From JALHTV01 sp049510055 (GTDB taxonomy: Bacteria; Planctomycetota; Phycisphaerae; SM23-33), in assembly GCA_049510055.1 (NCBI GenBank), contig JBEKZI010000007.1, forward strand, positions 1 through 47,466: DNA of 47,466 bases, in the 5' to 3' direction. The notes beneath the pieces were generated by a model. That model did not search any database. It saw only the letters and a list, made by a program, of their open reading frames with translations, and had not been told where the DNA came from. Below are positions 1 to 8,373 of this stretch, in pieces. The first letter of the stretch is position 1. Every line of letters starts with the position of its first letter. The position numbers and the translations under genes were made by a program.

Positions 1-1
1 G

Positions 2-301
2 GTCTTGGCGGCTGGCGAGGAGTTTTCCAAATCTACCGAACGAACTCTGCAAATCACGCCGTTTATCGAGGACATCCGCATCATTTCCACCGGCACCAGG
101 ATTTGGCTGGGGGCAATGGCCGGTGGTTCTGACCTGAAAGTAACCGTGACCTACCGGGATAGTTCGACCGGGGAAGTCATCGCCAACCCCGAGTTCGGCA
201 CTGGTGTCAGTGGCTGGACGGATACCTGGGGTTCGCAGGGCAACAAGATGCGCGATGAAATCTGCCGCGAAATCGCCTTCTACACCCTTTCGAACAAGTA
301 A
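2..301 (+). CDS. C-terminal end of an unrecognised protein (DUF4410-like), 5' partial
   Basis: The open frame is already open at the first base, so this is probably the last ~100 residues of a gene starting before the window; a TTG at 5 could act as a start but has no room for a visible ribosome site. The protein has a glycine-rich turn, then a beta-strand-like stretch (DLKVTVTYRD), the phrase STGEVIANPEF, and a helical tail with GNKMRDEICREIAFYTL. This layout resembles the C-terminal half of DUF4410-type proteins, where a substance-of-the-cell-type role is unknown. The similarity is from memory and weak. Base composition here is lower in GC than the genes after position 640, which matters for the junction described near 620. 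Confidence 0.4.
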   Translation, partial: VLAAGEEFSKSTERTLQITPFIEDIRIISTGTRIWLGAMAGGSDLKVTVTYRDSSTGEVIANPEFGTGVSGWTDTWGSQGNKMRDEICREIAFYTLSNK

Positions 302-482
302 CAACTGTCCCGCGTAGCGGTCGCGGACCTACCATTTCCAAGAGACGAAGTGGGCCGGTGTGTTTTTGTCGCTGTGAAATCACCAATAGCGGCCCGGTCC
401 GTGTCGGTTTGGTCGATTCAGTGGTCGCTGGTAATGAACGAGGGGCAGATCAACGAGCAAACAGGTAGTAGGGACAAACACC

Positions 483-632
483 TTGTCGCAGGCCGATTCC
501 AGACTCAGAATAGTCGTGGCCGGTGAGCGTGATTTAGACACGATTTACCGGCTGCGGCATGAGGTGTATGCGCGCGAACTGAAACAGCATCCCATCAACG
601 CCGAGGGGCGATTGCGCGATGCACTCGATGGG
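483..632 (+). pseudogene. N-terminal fragment of a GNAT-family acetyltransferase
   Basis: A TTG start at 483 (preceded by a GTAGGGA purine stretch) opens a protein whose first ~49 residues look like the start of an N-acyltransferase of the GNAT superfamily: RIVVAGERDLDTIYRLRHEV, then YARELKQHPIN and GRLRDALDG, which is the usual first strand and helix pair of that fold. After about position 630 the frame stays open to 971, but it now runs antisense to a clear purC reading on the other strand, so the rest of this frame is not protein-like. The acetyl-CoA-binding motif (Q/RxxGxG/A) is therefore missing and the fragment cannot be an active enzyme as it stands. Either a genomic rearrangement or an assembly join truncated it. 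Confidence 0.55.
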
Positions 633-950
633 CACAACCTTGGCCTTGCGGCAGAGCATGAACCGACCGGCCAGCTCCTCGTCGCGACAGTCGACCGGCA
701 GGTCGCTGGTCTCCGTGGAGATCAGGTGATTGGGGACGACGGCGGCGAGCTTTTGGAACCAAAAGGCGCTGATCTGCGTGAGCACGCGGCCCTTGTCGGG
801 GATGCCGTTGGGCATGACCACGTCGTAGGCGCTGATGCGGTCGGTGGCCACGATCAGCAGACGGTCACCCAGGTCGTAGATGTCGCGCACCTTGCCGGAT
901 CGCTTGGGATAGCCGCTCAGGGAGGTCGTCAGCAGGGCCGTGTTACGCAT
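534..950 (-). pseudogene. purC: Truncated SAICAR synthase (PurC), first ~110 residues only
   Basis: PurC joins CAIR and aspartate with ATP in purine synthesis. The ATG at 950 is preferred over the upstream TTG/ATG-less extension to 977 because AAAGG lies 8 bases before it and the family starts close to this point. Residues match the PurC N-terminus closely: a glycine/lysine loop GYPKRSGKVRDIYDLGD, then LLIVATDRISAYDVVMPNGI, KGRVLTQISAFWF and KVVPIECI. The family next has RGYLAGSGW; here that is replaced by unrelated sequence from about 617 down to the stop at 534. Roughly the last two thirds of the enzyme, including the catalytic and ATP-binding core, are missing. It sits last in a run with the aldolase and membrane-protein genes. 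Only 618-950 is PurC. Confidence 0.8.
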
Positions 951-1034
951 GGGGGGAACCTTTCGGTCTGAGCTCAAGGTCGAAGACCTTTACTTTCCCC
1001 GGCCTGGGCCGTCAAGGCCGGCGAGATCTCGATT

Positions 1035-1835
1035 TCAGCGGTTGGCGAGATAGGCCAGCACGAAGGCGATCTGCGTGAGCATGTTGGTCGCCAGCAGCGC
1101 GGCGCGGCATAGCCCGCCCCATCGGCGGCACAGCAGCACGCCGCCGACGGCCGCGGTCACGATGGCCGTCGCCGAGATGCTCAACTGCGTCCAGGGCAGG
1201 TGATTGAAGTACACCATCGTCACCATCAGCAAGGCGGTTAGGACGGCCGTCGTAGCCAGCGGGGTGCACCCACGGGCGAAAGCGGCCACGACCGGCTCGC
1301 TGCGCTCGGTGGGCCGGCAGAATTGGACCGCCAGCAGCATCGCCCAGCCGCCCCAGATTGGGGCCAGTAGCAGCGGGCGGAACATCATGCGCGGACGCGT
1401 CCATTGCCATATGTAGGGCAGATAGTACGGAAAGTTGGGGTTCCAGCTCTTCAGCCCCAGCAGCATCAGCACCCAGGCAGCCACGATCACCGCAACGGCC
1501 ACGCAACGGCGAGGCTCGCCCTTAACGAGCGATTCCGCCAGCGCCAGCAGGCATCGGGCGTATAGTCCCATCAAGCCCACGACCAGCACCACGACCACCG
1601 GCATCAGCGGAATGCCCGAGAAGTCCCCGAACAGTCCCCACGTCCAGCTGTACAGGACCATGGAGCTGGCCCCCCACAGCAGCGACAGCAGCATGATCCC
1701 AAACCACGTGCGCCCAAAGCGCCCTGGCAATTGATTGGCTAGACCATCGTCCTCCGCCGTCAGGAGCATGTACGCCGGCCGATGCGTCAGCCATCGGACG
1801 GCACGCATAGTCAGGATGAAGACTCGGCTGCTCAT
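1035..1835 (-). CDS. Multi-pass membrane protein of unknown function
   Basis: The 266-residue protein has about seven hydrophobic segments (near residues 43-64, 76-98, 111-128, 153-171, 193-210, 219-236 and 243-263) and no catalytic motif that I recognise. A short charged N-terminus (residues 1-40) precedes the first segment, so it probably lacks a cleaved signal peptide. An AGGAGG ribosome site 9 bases before the ATG at 1835 supports the start. It lies 28 bases after the aldolase gene and 84 bases before purC on the same strand, so it is likely cotranscribed with both, but nothing in it links it to either pathway. A role in transport is possible and unproven. Confidence 0.75.
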   Translation of the reverse strand: MSSRVFILTMRAVRWLTHRPAYMLLTAEDDGLANQLPGRFGRTWFGIMLLSLLWGASSMVLYSWTWGLFGDFSGIPLMPVVVVLVVGLMGLYARCLLALAESLVKGEPRRCVAVAVIVAAWVLMLLGLKSWNPNFPYYLPYIWQWTRPRMMFRPLLLAPIWGGWAMLLAVQFCRPTERSEPVVAAFARGCTPLATTAVLTALLMVTMVYFNHLPWTQLSISATAIVTAAVGGVLLCRRWGGLCRAALLATNMLTQIAFVLAYLANR

Positions 1836-1863
1836 GCGTTTTGGACCTCCTGCTGCCGAAGGT

Positions 1864-2526
1864 TTATTTTTTCTTGTTCTTGGCGGCGCGGGCCTCGGCC
1901 ACGATCCGCACGTACTGCCGGGCCAGGTCGGTGATCTCGGATAAATTCCCGCTGGCCAGGGCCGAGCGGGTCACCAGCGCCGAACCGATCCCCAGCGCAA
2001 CCGCCCCGGCGGCGATCCAGTCGGCCGCGGTCTTCAGATCCACCCCGCCGGTGGGCGAGAGCTTCAGGTGCGGCATGGGGGCCAGGACGTCGCGGAAATA
2101 GCTGGGCCCGAACTGGCCGCCGGGAAACACCTTCACGATGTCCGCCCCGGCGTTGGCGGCCGTGAGAATCTCCGTGGGCGTCAGCGCGCCGGGAATCACC
2201 GGCAGGTCGGCCAGATGGGCCGCGGCCACCACCTGGGGATTAAACACGGGGGAGACGACGAACTGCGCCCCGGCCGCGATGGCCCGCTGGGCCGTCGGGG
2301 CGTCCAGAACGCTGCCCACGCCCACCATGGCCTCTGGGACGGCGGCGCGGCAGTCGCTGATGACCTTCAGCGCGTTGGGCGTGGTCATGGTGATCTCGAT
2401 GCACTCCACGCCGCCGGCCAGCAGCGCCTTGGCCACGTCCAGGAGCTGCTCGCTGCTGGCGGCGCGGACCACCGCCACCACGCCCTTGTCGCAAAGTCGC
2501 CGTACCGCCGCTGCCCGATCCGCCAT
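1864..2526 (-). CDS. eda: KDPG/KHG aldolase-family protein (2-dehydro-3-deoxy-phosphogluconate aldolase)
   Basis: This family cleaves KDPG (or 4-hydroxy-2-oxoglutarate) to pyruvate plus an aldehyde through a Schiff-base lysine in a TIM barrel. The 220 residues match the usual length. Visible motifs are the general-base region ECIEITMTTP with Glu44, the turn VGVGSVLD (67-75), the segment PGALTPTEI, and GADIVKVFPGGQFGP with Lys132, which aligns with the Schiff-base lysine of the Escherichia coli enzyme. The barrel ends with SPTGGVD and ALGIGSALV phosphate-binding loops. E. coli has Arg49 in LRT where this protein has Thr48, a difference also seen in other members, so the exact substrate is uncertain. 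It ends in a lysine-rich tail (AAKNKKK). It is followed 28 bases later by a membrane protein gene. Confidence 0.88.
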   Translation of the reverse strand: MADRAAAVRRLCDKGVVAVVRAASSEQLLDVAKALLAGGVECIEITMTTPNALKVISDCRAAVPEAMVGVGSVLDAPTAQRAIAAGAQFVVSPVFNPQVVAAAHLADLPVIPGALTPTEILTAANAGADIVKVFPGGQFGPSYFRDVLAPMPHLKLSPTGGVDLKTAADWIAAGAVALGIGSALVTRSALASGNLSEITDLARQYVRIVAEARAAKNKKK

Positions 2527-2717
2527 CGCGAATTCCCTTTCCGCTTAAACCCGATCGAAGGACGCCGGTCAGCCTAACCCGCCGCCGGCCGGACTGCAAG
2601 AACCCGGCCGCTGCGCTCGACGGCCCCAGGCGCCATCAAACCGGATCGGACGGCCGGCAGGAAGGGATTGTCGACTCACACCTTTCAAAACCCCCACGGC
2701 GGCCAAGGAGCAAGACG

Positions 2718-2900
2718 TTATTCCGCCGTCCCGCCCATCCCGCTCGTTCCGCCTGTCGTGCCGGTACCGCCCATCAAGCCCGTCCCGCCCATGAAGCTCG
2801 TACCGCCCGTGACGCCCATTCCGCCCACGCTGCCCATGATTCCGCCCGCACCGCTCGTGCCGCCCATGACGTTCACGCCGCCCGTCATTCCACCCTCGCT
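2718..2900 (-). repeat. Degenerate tandem repeat coding a Gly/Met/Thr tail
   Basis: On the plus strand the DNA is a run of short units of the CCGCCCAT type, spaced mostly 12-18 bases apart, that encode GGM/GGT/MGGT peptides on the minus strand. The unit is imperfect, keeps reading frame throughout and ends at the stop codon, so it looks like slippage-driven growth of the protein tail instead of an independent element. Confidence 0.75.
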
Positions 2901-5399
2901 GCCCGCACCGGCCGGGCTGCCGCTTTCTCCGGCGGAAGAAGTGGCGATGAAGGCCGAGGCCATCTGGCGCACCAGCGCGTCGCCGTCGTGGGACATCGCG
3001 TCGATGGTTTTTTCCTGCCCGCGCGCGGCGGTGGCGCCCAGCAGCTCCACCAGGCGGAATCGCACCAGCGGGCTGGCGTCCTTGGCGGCCGGTAACACCA
3101 CCGCCAAGATCTCGCTGTCCATCTGCGCGCACTGGAGGGCGGCGAGCATCTCGGCCCGAACCACGTCGCTGGGGTCCTGCAACGCCTTTTGCACCATGGC
3201 CAGCAGCACGCCTTTGTTGATGACGCCCCGCATCGCTTCGGGCATTTTGGCTTTGAACAGCTGGACGTCACGGACCCAGGTGACCAATTCGCCCAATTGC
3301 CGGGCGGCGAGCATTCGCTGGGGCAGGGCGCCGCGAACCAGGTCGGTCATGATCACGCGGAGCGCGTAGGGATAGGCCCGGCCCCACTGCTCGGAAGAAT
3401 CGACGTCAATTTTCCCGACCAGGCTTTGCCGCCCGATCACCAGCGGAGCCACCCGCAAGCGGGGAACCGAACTGACGGTCTGGCGGCCCTGGGGGACCGG
3501 ATCGAGCATGCCGGTGGCGGTGATCGACGCCTCGTCCAGCGGGTGGCGGTTAAGAAAATATTCCAACGACCCCACGTCGATGCGGACGACGGTGCTGACG
3601 CTCCCGCCGGCGGGCAGGTACTTCGGCGCCGGCCAGACCACCATGGGCAGGTTCGTGAATCGCTCCTGCGTCAAGGGCGCGGCGGTCGCCTCCAGGTTCA
3701 TGACGGGCTGGATCAGACCCTGCTGGCCCAGAGGCACGGGTATGCCGCCCGTGTTGGTCAGCACGGCCTCAATCTGGACGCCCTCTCCCGGCCGACGGGC
3801 ATCCGCCACCGGCCGCAGCGACACGGCTAGGTACTTTTCCGGGTAGCGCCCCATGTCCAGATAGCGCTTGTCGAACTGATCGAAAATCTGCTGAACGGCC
3901 TGGGCCTGAGGATGCGGCAGCAGCGTGATATTCCTCTTGGCGGCCAGATCGCGGACGTAGCGATAGGCCCAGCCGTTGGAGGCTACGTTGATCGTGGCAG
4001 TGATGGCGTCTTTGGCGGCGGTTTCGTCGCCGGCGGCAAAGTAGTGCCCCGCCAGCAAGGCAGCCGCCGCGGCGTCGGTCGCTTTGAGTTTCTCCAACCT
4101 GGACAGGCCGGCGGCCACCTTTTCGCCCTGGCCGCTGAGCAATTCCGCCGCCCCCAGGATGCGCTGGACGGTGGGGTCGTCGCCGGCGCCCGTGGCGGCC
4201 TGCTGGGCGTCTGCCAGGGCCAGGTCGGGTTTGGGATAGTACACGGTGTAGAGCCACGCCCGCTCCATCATGGCGTCGGTGCTCGGCTGCGTGCCGGCCC
4301 TTTGGCTCTCGAGGTCTGAGACGATCCGCTGGGCCAACTGGTCGGCGCGGTCGGGCCGGCCGACCGCCCGATAGGCCTCGATCATCAGATACATCAAGCC
4401 GTGATCGGCGGGATATTTCTCCATCAGCGGATCAAAAATCTGGACGGCCTTCTCGGCCCTGCCGGAGTCCAGCAGCGACTGGAGGTAGGAACCGGCCATC
4501 ATGACCGGCGGCTGGGCGTCGGGGCCGGCGGCGGCCACGGCGTCTTCCCACATCGTGTCAAAGAGGGGCGCGGCCTGGGCGTGCAGGCCAGCGGCCGACA
4601 AGACGGCGGCCAAGTTGCCCACCAGGCCGGGAGACCGCGGACTGGCTTGTATCATCTTGGTCAGCGTCTGGGCCGAGTCCGCCAGCGACGGCGGCGTGGT
4701 GGCGGTGGCCATGACGCCCTGCAACGCCTCGGTGTTCAGCCCGTCCAGTTGAAGGGCCTGGTTGAACAGCCGCGCGGCGGAACTGAAGTCCCTGTTCTCA
4801 AAGAACACCCTGCCCTGTTCCACGACCGCCTGGGCCCGCAGCGGATCCGGCAAGGCGGCGTTTTCCACGATCGACTGGAGAAAGGCCTGCCGCTCGTCGG
4901 GCTTGCCCCGCGCCGACAGGCCGACGTTGATGTAGCTGAGGCCCAGATTGAAATCGTTGGGATCGGCCTGCAACTGCCGCCACAAGGCGCCCTCGGCGGC
5001 CGACGCCTGCCCGCGGCTTTGGTAGATGTTGGACATTATCCAGGCAGCCTGGACATTGGCGGGGTCCAGCTTTTGGGCATACGCCGCCAGCGCCACCAGC
5101 CGCCCGGCGCGCCCGCGGGCGTCCCAGCGGGCGTAGATCATCGACATGGCCGAATGCCGCAGGCTTTCCGCCGCCAAAAGGTCCGCCTCGGCGGGCTGCG
5201 AGGCGGCGGTGCCTGCCGCCACGGCGGGGGGCTGTGTCGTGGTCGGCGGGATCGCCGGGACCGGCGCCGCCGAGGCCGCCTGGCTCGCGGGCGTTTGATC
5301 GCCCACACTCGGCCTGGTGCCGGCGGTTTCCTGCGCCGCGGCCAAGGCGGTCCAGAGCAAACATCCTGCGACCGCCATCCATCGTGCCATCATCACCAC
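2718..5399 (-). CDS. Large exported TPR/HEAT-repeat protein with Gly-Met-Thr tail
   Basis: An 893-residue protein with an N-terminal signal peptide (residues ~1-22, ending LAAAQE) and then a proline/alanine/threonine spacer. Residues ~85-500 are alpha-helical repeats of TPR character (for example AYAQKLDPANVQAAWIM and SAARLFNQALQLDGLNTEAL). A beta-rich stretch follows (~520-660, VLTNTGGIPVPLG), and a HEAT-like pair (~700-825, DPSDVVRAEMLAALQ and DASPLVRFRLVELLG). The last ~60 residues are repeats of MGGT-type units and are low in complexity. The protein is likely an envelope scaffold. No enzymatic motif is visible. It lies 50 bases after the PDZ protein gene on the same strand and may form one transcript with it. 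The ATG at 5399 fits the signal peptide; ATGs at residues 3 and 4 are alternatives. Confidence 0.8.
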   Translation of the reverse strand: MVMMARWMAVAGCLLWTALAAAQETAGTRPSVGDQTPASQAASAAPVPAIPPTTTQPPAVAAGTAASQPAEADLLAAESLRHSAMSMIYARWDARGRAGRLVALAAYAQKLDPANVQAAWIMSNIYQSRGQASAAEGALWRQLQADPNDFNLGLSYINVGLSARGKPDERQAFLQSIVENAALPDPLRAQAVVEQGRVFFENRDFSSAARLFNQALQLDGLNTEALQGVMATATTPPSLADSAQTLTKMIQASPRSPGLVGNLAAVLSAAGLHAQAAPLFDTMWEDAVAAAGPDAQPPVMMAGSYLQSLLDSGRAEKAVQIFDPLMEKYPADHGLMYLMIEAYRAVGRPDRADQLAQRIVSDLESQRAGTQPSTDAMMERAWLYTVYYPKPDLALADAQQAATGAGDDPTVQRILGAAELLSGQGEKVAAGLSRLEKLKATDAAAAALLAGHYFAAGDETAAKDAITATINVASNGWAYRYVRDLAAKRNITLLPHPQAQAVQQIFDQFDKRYLDMGRYPEKYLAVSLRPVADARRPGEGVQIEAVLTNTGGIPVPLGQQGLIQPVMNLEATAAPLTQERFTNLPMVVWPAPKYLPAGGSVSTVVRIDVGSLEYFLNRHPLDEASITATGMLDPVPQGRQTVSSVPRLRVAPLVIGRQSLVGKIDVDSSEQWGRAYPYALRVIMTDLVRGALPQRMLAARQLGELVTWVRDVQLFKAKMPEAMRGVINKGVLLAMVQKALQDPSDVVRAEMLAALQCAQMDSEILAVVLPAAKDASPLVRFRLVELLGATAARGQEKTIDAMSHDGDALVRQMASAFIATSSAGESGSPAGAGSEGGMTGGVNVMGGTSGAGGIMGSVGGMGVTGGTSFMGGTGLMGGTGTTGGTSGMGGTAE

Positions 5400-5449
5400 G
5401 TTCCTTCGCGCAAAAAGCCCCGCCGCCCGCCACGCCAGCGGCGAAAGGG

Positions 5450-6844
5450 CTACTTTCCGCCCGTCGGCTGGGTGGCCTGCGGCTGAATCGTGATCGTCTG
5501 AGTCTGCTCGCCGCGGCGGACCACGATGACGACCGGTTTGCCACCCTTGGCCGAAGCCTCCACGGCGTCCTTCAGGCCCGCCGTCGTCGTCACCGGCGTG
5601 TTGTTTACGGTCGTGATCAAGTCGCCCTCGTGCAAGCCGGCGCTGGCCGCTGGGCCGTCGGCAGCCAACACCAGCAGACCCGGCACGTTGGCCGCGAGAG
5701 ACTTATCCATGTAGCGGTCCAGATCGATCTTCTCGCGGACCAAAAAGCCCATCGCCATGTTGAGATACCGCTTGGCCTCGTAGGGCAGTTGGGGCAGCGC
5801 CGCCAGCGACACCTCGTAGTCCTTCGTGGTGTCGCCACGTTTGACGGTCAAGGTGACCTTGCTCCCGATGGTCATGCGGTAAAGCTTTCGCTGCAAGGCC
5901 AACGCCGCCGTGTCGGGATTGGCCGCGACGGGGAACTTCTCGCCGTTGACCGCCAGGATCACGTCGCGGTCCGCCAGGCCGGCCTTGGCCGCCGGGCCGT
6001 CGGGGATCACGCCTTCGACCATCACGCCGGCGCCCTGGAGCTTCATGATGTCCGCGACTTCCTTCGAGATGCCGCTGAAGTTCAGCACGCCGATCCAGGG
6101 CAACCGCCGCACCTGGGCCGGCGAGGCGGGAATGTTCACCAACACGTGCGCGAACTCATCGACCGGCATGAAAAACGCCGTCTCATCCTGCCCCCGCATG
6201 GAGAGGGTGGTCATGCGGCTGCCCATGGCCATTTGATAGTCCAGGAACTGCTGCGACCCCACCAATCCGACCGCCCGGCCGTCGGCGTTGAACACGGGCG
6301 AGCCGGGCACGGTCAGCTTCCCGCCGGTGACGTAGTCCAGATTATCGGGCAGCCCCAGGATGGCGGAGACGTACCCCACCCCGACGTAAGGCTGGTAGTT
6401 CATCTCGCGCCCCAGCAGGCCGATGGAAGCCACCGGCTGACCGACCGTCAGACCGGCCTTGGGCGCGAACTGCACGACCCCCCAGGCATAGGGCTCGGTG
6501 GCGCGAAGAAAGGCGATGTTCGTCTCCGGATCAACGCCGAGCAGCTCGGCCTTGATGGTCTTATCCGGCGCGTTGGCCGGAACCAGGACGAAATTGTTGA
6601 ACGAACCGGGGGGGACCCTGGCGTTCAGTCCCAGCGTGATGAACACCGCCGGATCCGCCGTGATGCACACGGCCTGGCCTTCCAGGGTGCGCACGCCCAT
6701 CTCGTCCTGCATCGTGCAATAGAACCGGGCCAGGGCGCCGACCTTGTCCTTGGTGTCCGATATCAGCTTGGTGACGTCGCCGAAAGCAGAAATCGTCAGC
6801 ATCGCCACGACCGCCGCCATCAACCCCATCCGCCGTCTCGTCAT
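5450..6844 (-). CDS. HtrA/Deg-like protein with degenerate protease domain and two PDZ domains
   Basis: The ATG at 6844 is chosen because AAAGGAG lies about 6 bases upstream and the protein then begins with a signal peptide (MTRRRMGLMAAVVAMLTISA). Residues ~25-220 look like a trypsin-like Deg domain: the aspartate strand LLGVDPETNIAFLRA (Asp105) and the nucleophile loop VPGSPVFNADGRAVGLV (Ser182). The histidine strand, normally ending NHVV, reads VFITLG without histidine. The nucleophile loop also lacks GGP. PDZ domains follow at ~262-350 (VIPDGPAAKAGLADRDVIL) and ~385-460 (GPAASAGLHEGDLITTVNN). The likely role is periplasmic peptide binding or scaffolding, not proteolysis; this is inferred from the lost residues. 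The exported TPR/HEAT gene follows 50 bases later. Confidence 0.8.
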   Translation of the reverse strand: MTRRRMGLMAAVVAMLTISAFGDVTKLISDTKDKVGALARFYCTMQDEMGVRTLEGQAVCITADPAVFITLGLNARVPPGSFNNFVLVPANAPDKTIKAELLGVDPETNIAFLRATEPYAWGVVQFAPKAGLTVGQPVASIGLLGREMNYQPYVGVGYVSAILGLPDNLDYVTGGKLTVPGSPVFNADGRAVGLVGSQQFLDYQMAMGSRMTTLSMRGQDETAFFMPVDEFAHVLVNIPASPAQVRRLPWIGVLNFSGISKEVADIMKLQGAGVMVEGVIPDGPAAKAGLADRDVILAVNGEKFPVAANPDTAALALQRKLYRMTIGSKVTLTVKRGDTTKDYEVSLAALPQLPYEAKRYLNMAMGFLVREKIDLDRYMDKSLAANVPGLLVLAADGPAASAGLHEGDLITTVNNTPVTTTAGLKDAVEASAKGGKPVVIVVRRGEQTQTITIQPQATQPTGGK

Positions 6845-6932
6845 GATCGCTCCTTTGCCCTCAAGGGGGCTAGGCATCTTGTTCAATGGCCGCCGTCCCG
6901 CCAAGGCGGGGCGGCAAAGGCTGTACATTAAC

Positions 6933-8339
6933 CTACGTTGTGCCCCGCCGTCCATGCCTTGCCTTTCCGGCAGGCAGGTTAGAATTTTTCGCGGCCAGGC
7001 GCTGGACCGCCGTCGGCCCGGCCGAGGGCGGCAGGTAGTGCAGCACCACCCACATCAACGCACCGGCAGCCGCGATCACGATCGCTGTAATCTGATTGTG
7101 GGTCATCTGGCCGCGAGCCATGTTGTGGGCGTTCTGGTCGCGGATGCCTTCCTCCAGGAACCGCACGGCCGAATACAGCATGGCCATGAGGGCGAAGACC
7201 TGCCCCTCCCGGCTCCGCAGGCGGAAAAACCCCCACAAGAGGGCGGCCACCACCAAGGCGCCGATGAGGGACAGCAGCTGGGCGGGCTTGACCAGCAGGG
7301 AGCGGCTGGCCGAGGCCAGGGCGAACAGGTCCGCCTGAAGGTAGGCATTGGCGGCGGCCCGCTCGGAGGGGTCCAGCACGCCGTCGCCGTTGACGTCGAA
7401 CCGGGCCATCACCCACGCCCGCCGCGCCTCCAAGTATTGCCGCATCTCATCCAAGTCCAATTGGCCGTCCCATCCGTGATCAAAGTGGAGGACGGCCTGG
7501 CCCCAATTCTCGCTGCCGCGCAGCAGTCCCGTCCCTGCCGCTAGACCATGCCGCCATTCGGCCTCGCTGATGCGTCCATCCTCGCCCGCCAGGGCATGGA
7601 AGTCGGCCTCCCACCGCGATTCGTCCAGCAGCTCAGCCACCTGGTCGTTGGTCAACCTTCCGTGGAGGTACCGCGGCGGCCAGACGTGCCTCGGCGGGCC
7701 TGGGTCGAACAACCGTTCGTCCGGCTGGACCAACCCCAGGCTGAACTGATGCTCGTAAACCGGCGAGGGCTCCTCGGTATGGCTGGAAAAGCCGCCCAGG
7801 CCGCCCGTCAGCTTCACCAGCGGTTTGGAGAACATAGGAAATCGCATGCCCGCTGGCCAATCCGCCGGGCAGGCGGTGCCGAAGCAGCAGCCGTTGAGCA
7901 GGCAGCCGGCCCGCCCGAAGGCCAGACCCACCATCAGACTGATGGCGATGATGTCCAGGTAGCGCCGCACGGGCAGGCGCTTGGCCCACAGATAGGCCAC
8001 CACCATCGCGGTGGCCAGGATCAGCCCGCCGTGGTAGATCAATCCGCCGCTGGTGACGTCCAGCGCCGCCGTCAGGGGATCGGGCGCGGTGGCAAACTCG
8101 CTGCTCCAGTGCTGGATGACGTACGCCACCCGCCCGCCGACGATCCCCCCCACCAGCGATAGCAGGCCGCAACGCGTGATGACGTCGGGGTCTTCCCCGC
8201 AGCGCCGCGCGCGCCAGCGGGCCAGATAAATGGCCGCCAGGAACCCGGCCACGAGCATCAGGCCGTACCCGTAGATGCACACGGCGAAGTGCCGGCCGAG
8301 GAGGTCCAGCGAGACCAGGTCCACGATGATCTGTTTCAT
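6933..8339 (-). CDS. lgt: Prolipoprotein diacylglyceryl transferase with an EF-hand-bearing insertion
   Basis: Lgt moves diacylglycerol from phosphatidylglycerol to the lipobox cysteine of prolipoproteins in the inner membrane. Core motifs are GGLIYHGG (98-105, His103 as in Escherichia coli), GRAGCLLNGCCFG (142-154, Arg143) and the C-terminal SAVRFLEEGIRDQN (390-403, Arg393 and Glu397 region). The family is usually ~260-300 residues; this one has 468. The extra ~165 residues (about 179-345) lie after the signature and before the last membrane helices. They contain a canonical EF-hand loop, DVNGDGVLDPSE (315-326), a near-canonical one, DHGWDGQLDLDE (287-298), and a decayed one around 250-261. 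The start ATG at 8339 follows panD by 34 bases. The insertion should lie on the periplasmic or a loop face; which is not determined here. Confidence 0.9.
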   Translation of the reverse strand: MKQIIVDLVSLDLLGRHFAVCIYGYGLMLVAGFLAAIYLARWRARRCGEDPDVITRCGLLSLVGGIVGGRVAYVIQHWSSEFATAPDPLTAALDVTSGGLIYHGGLILATAMVVAYLWAKRLPVRRYLDIIAISLMVGLAFGRAGCLLNGCCFGTACPADWPAGMRFPMFSKPLVKLTGGLGGFSSHTEEPSPVYEHQFSLGLVQPDERLFDPGPPRHVWPPRYLHGRLTNDQVAELLDESRWEADFHALAGEDGRISEAEWRHGLAAGTGLLRGSENWGQAVLHFDHGWDGQLDLDEMRQYLEARRAWVMARFDVNGDGVLDPSERAAANAYLQADLFALASASRSLLVKPAQLLSLIGALVVAALLWGFFRLRSREGQVFALMAMLYSAVRFLEEGIRDQNAHNMARGQMTHNQITAIVIAAAGALMWVVLHYLPPSAGPTAVQRLAAKNSNLPAGKARHGRRGTT

Positions 8340-8373
8340 TCCGCCGCTTTCCGAGCCAGGACCTGCACGCCAT

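Noticed and set aside
1..482. Additional gene between the first stop and the GNAT fragment
   Set aside because: Positions 302-482 contain no frame of useful length with a start and ribosome site.
4401..6931. Two long plus-strand frames across the TPR/HEAT and HtrA-like genes
   Set aside because: Arg/Gly/His-rich antisense shadows of real genes with domains on the minus strand.
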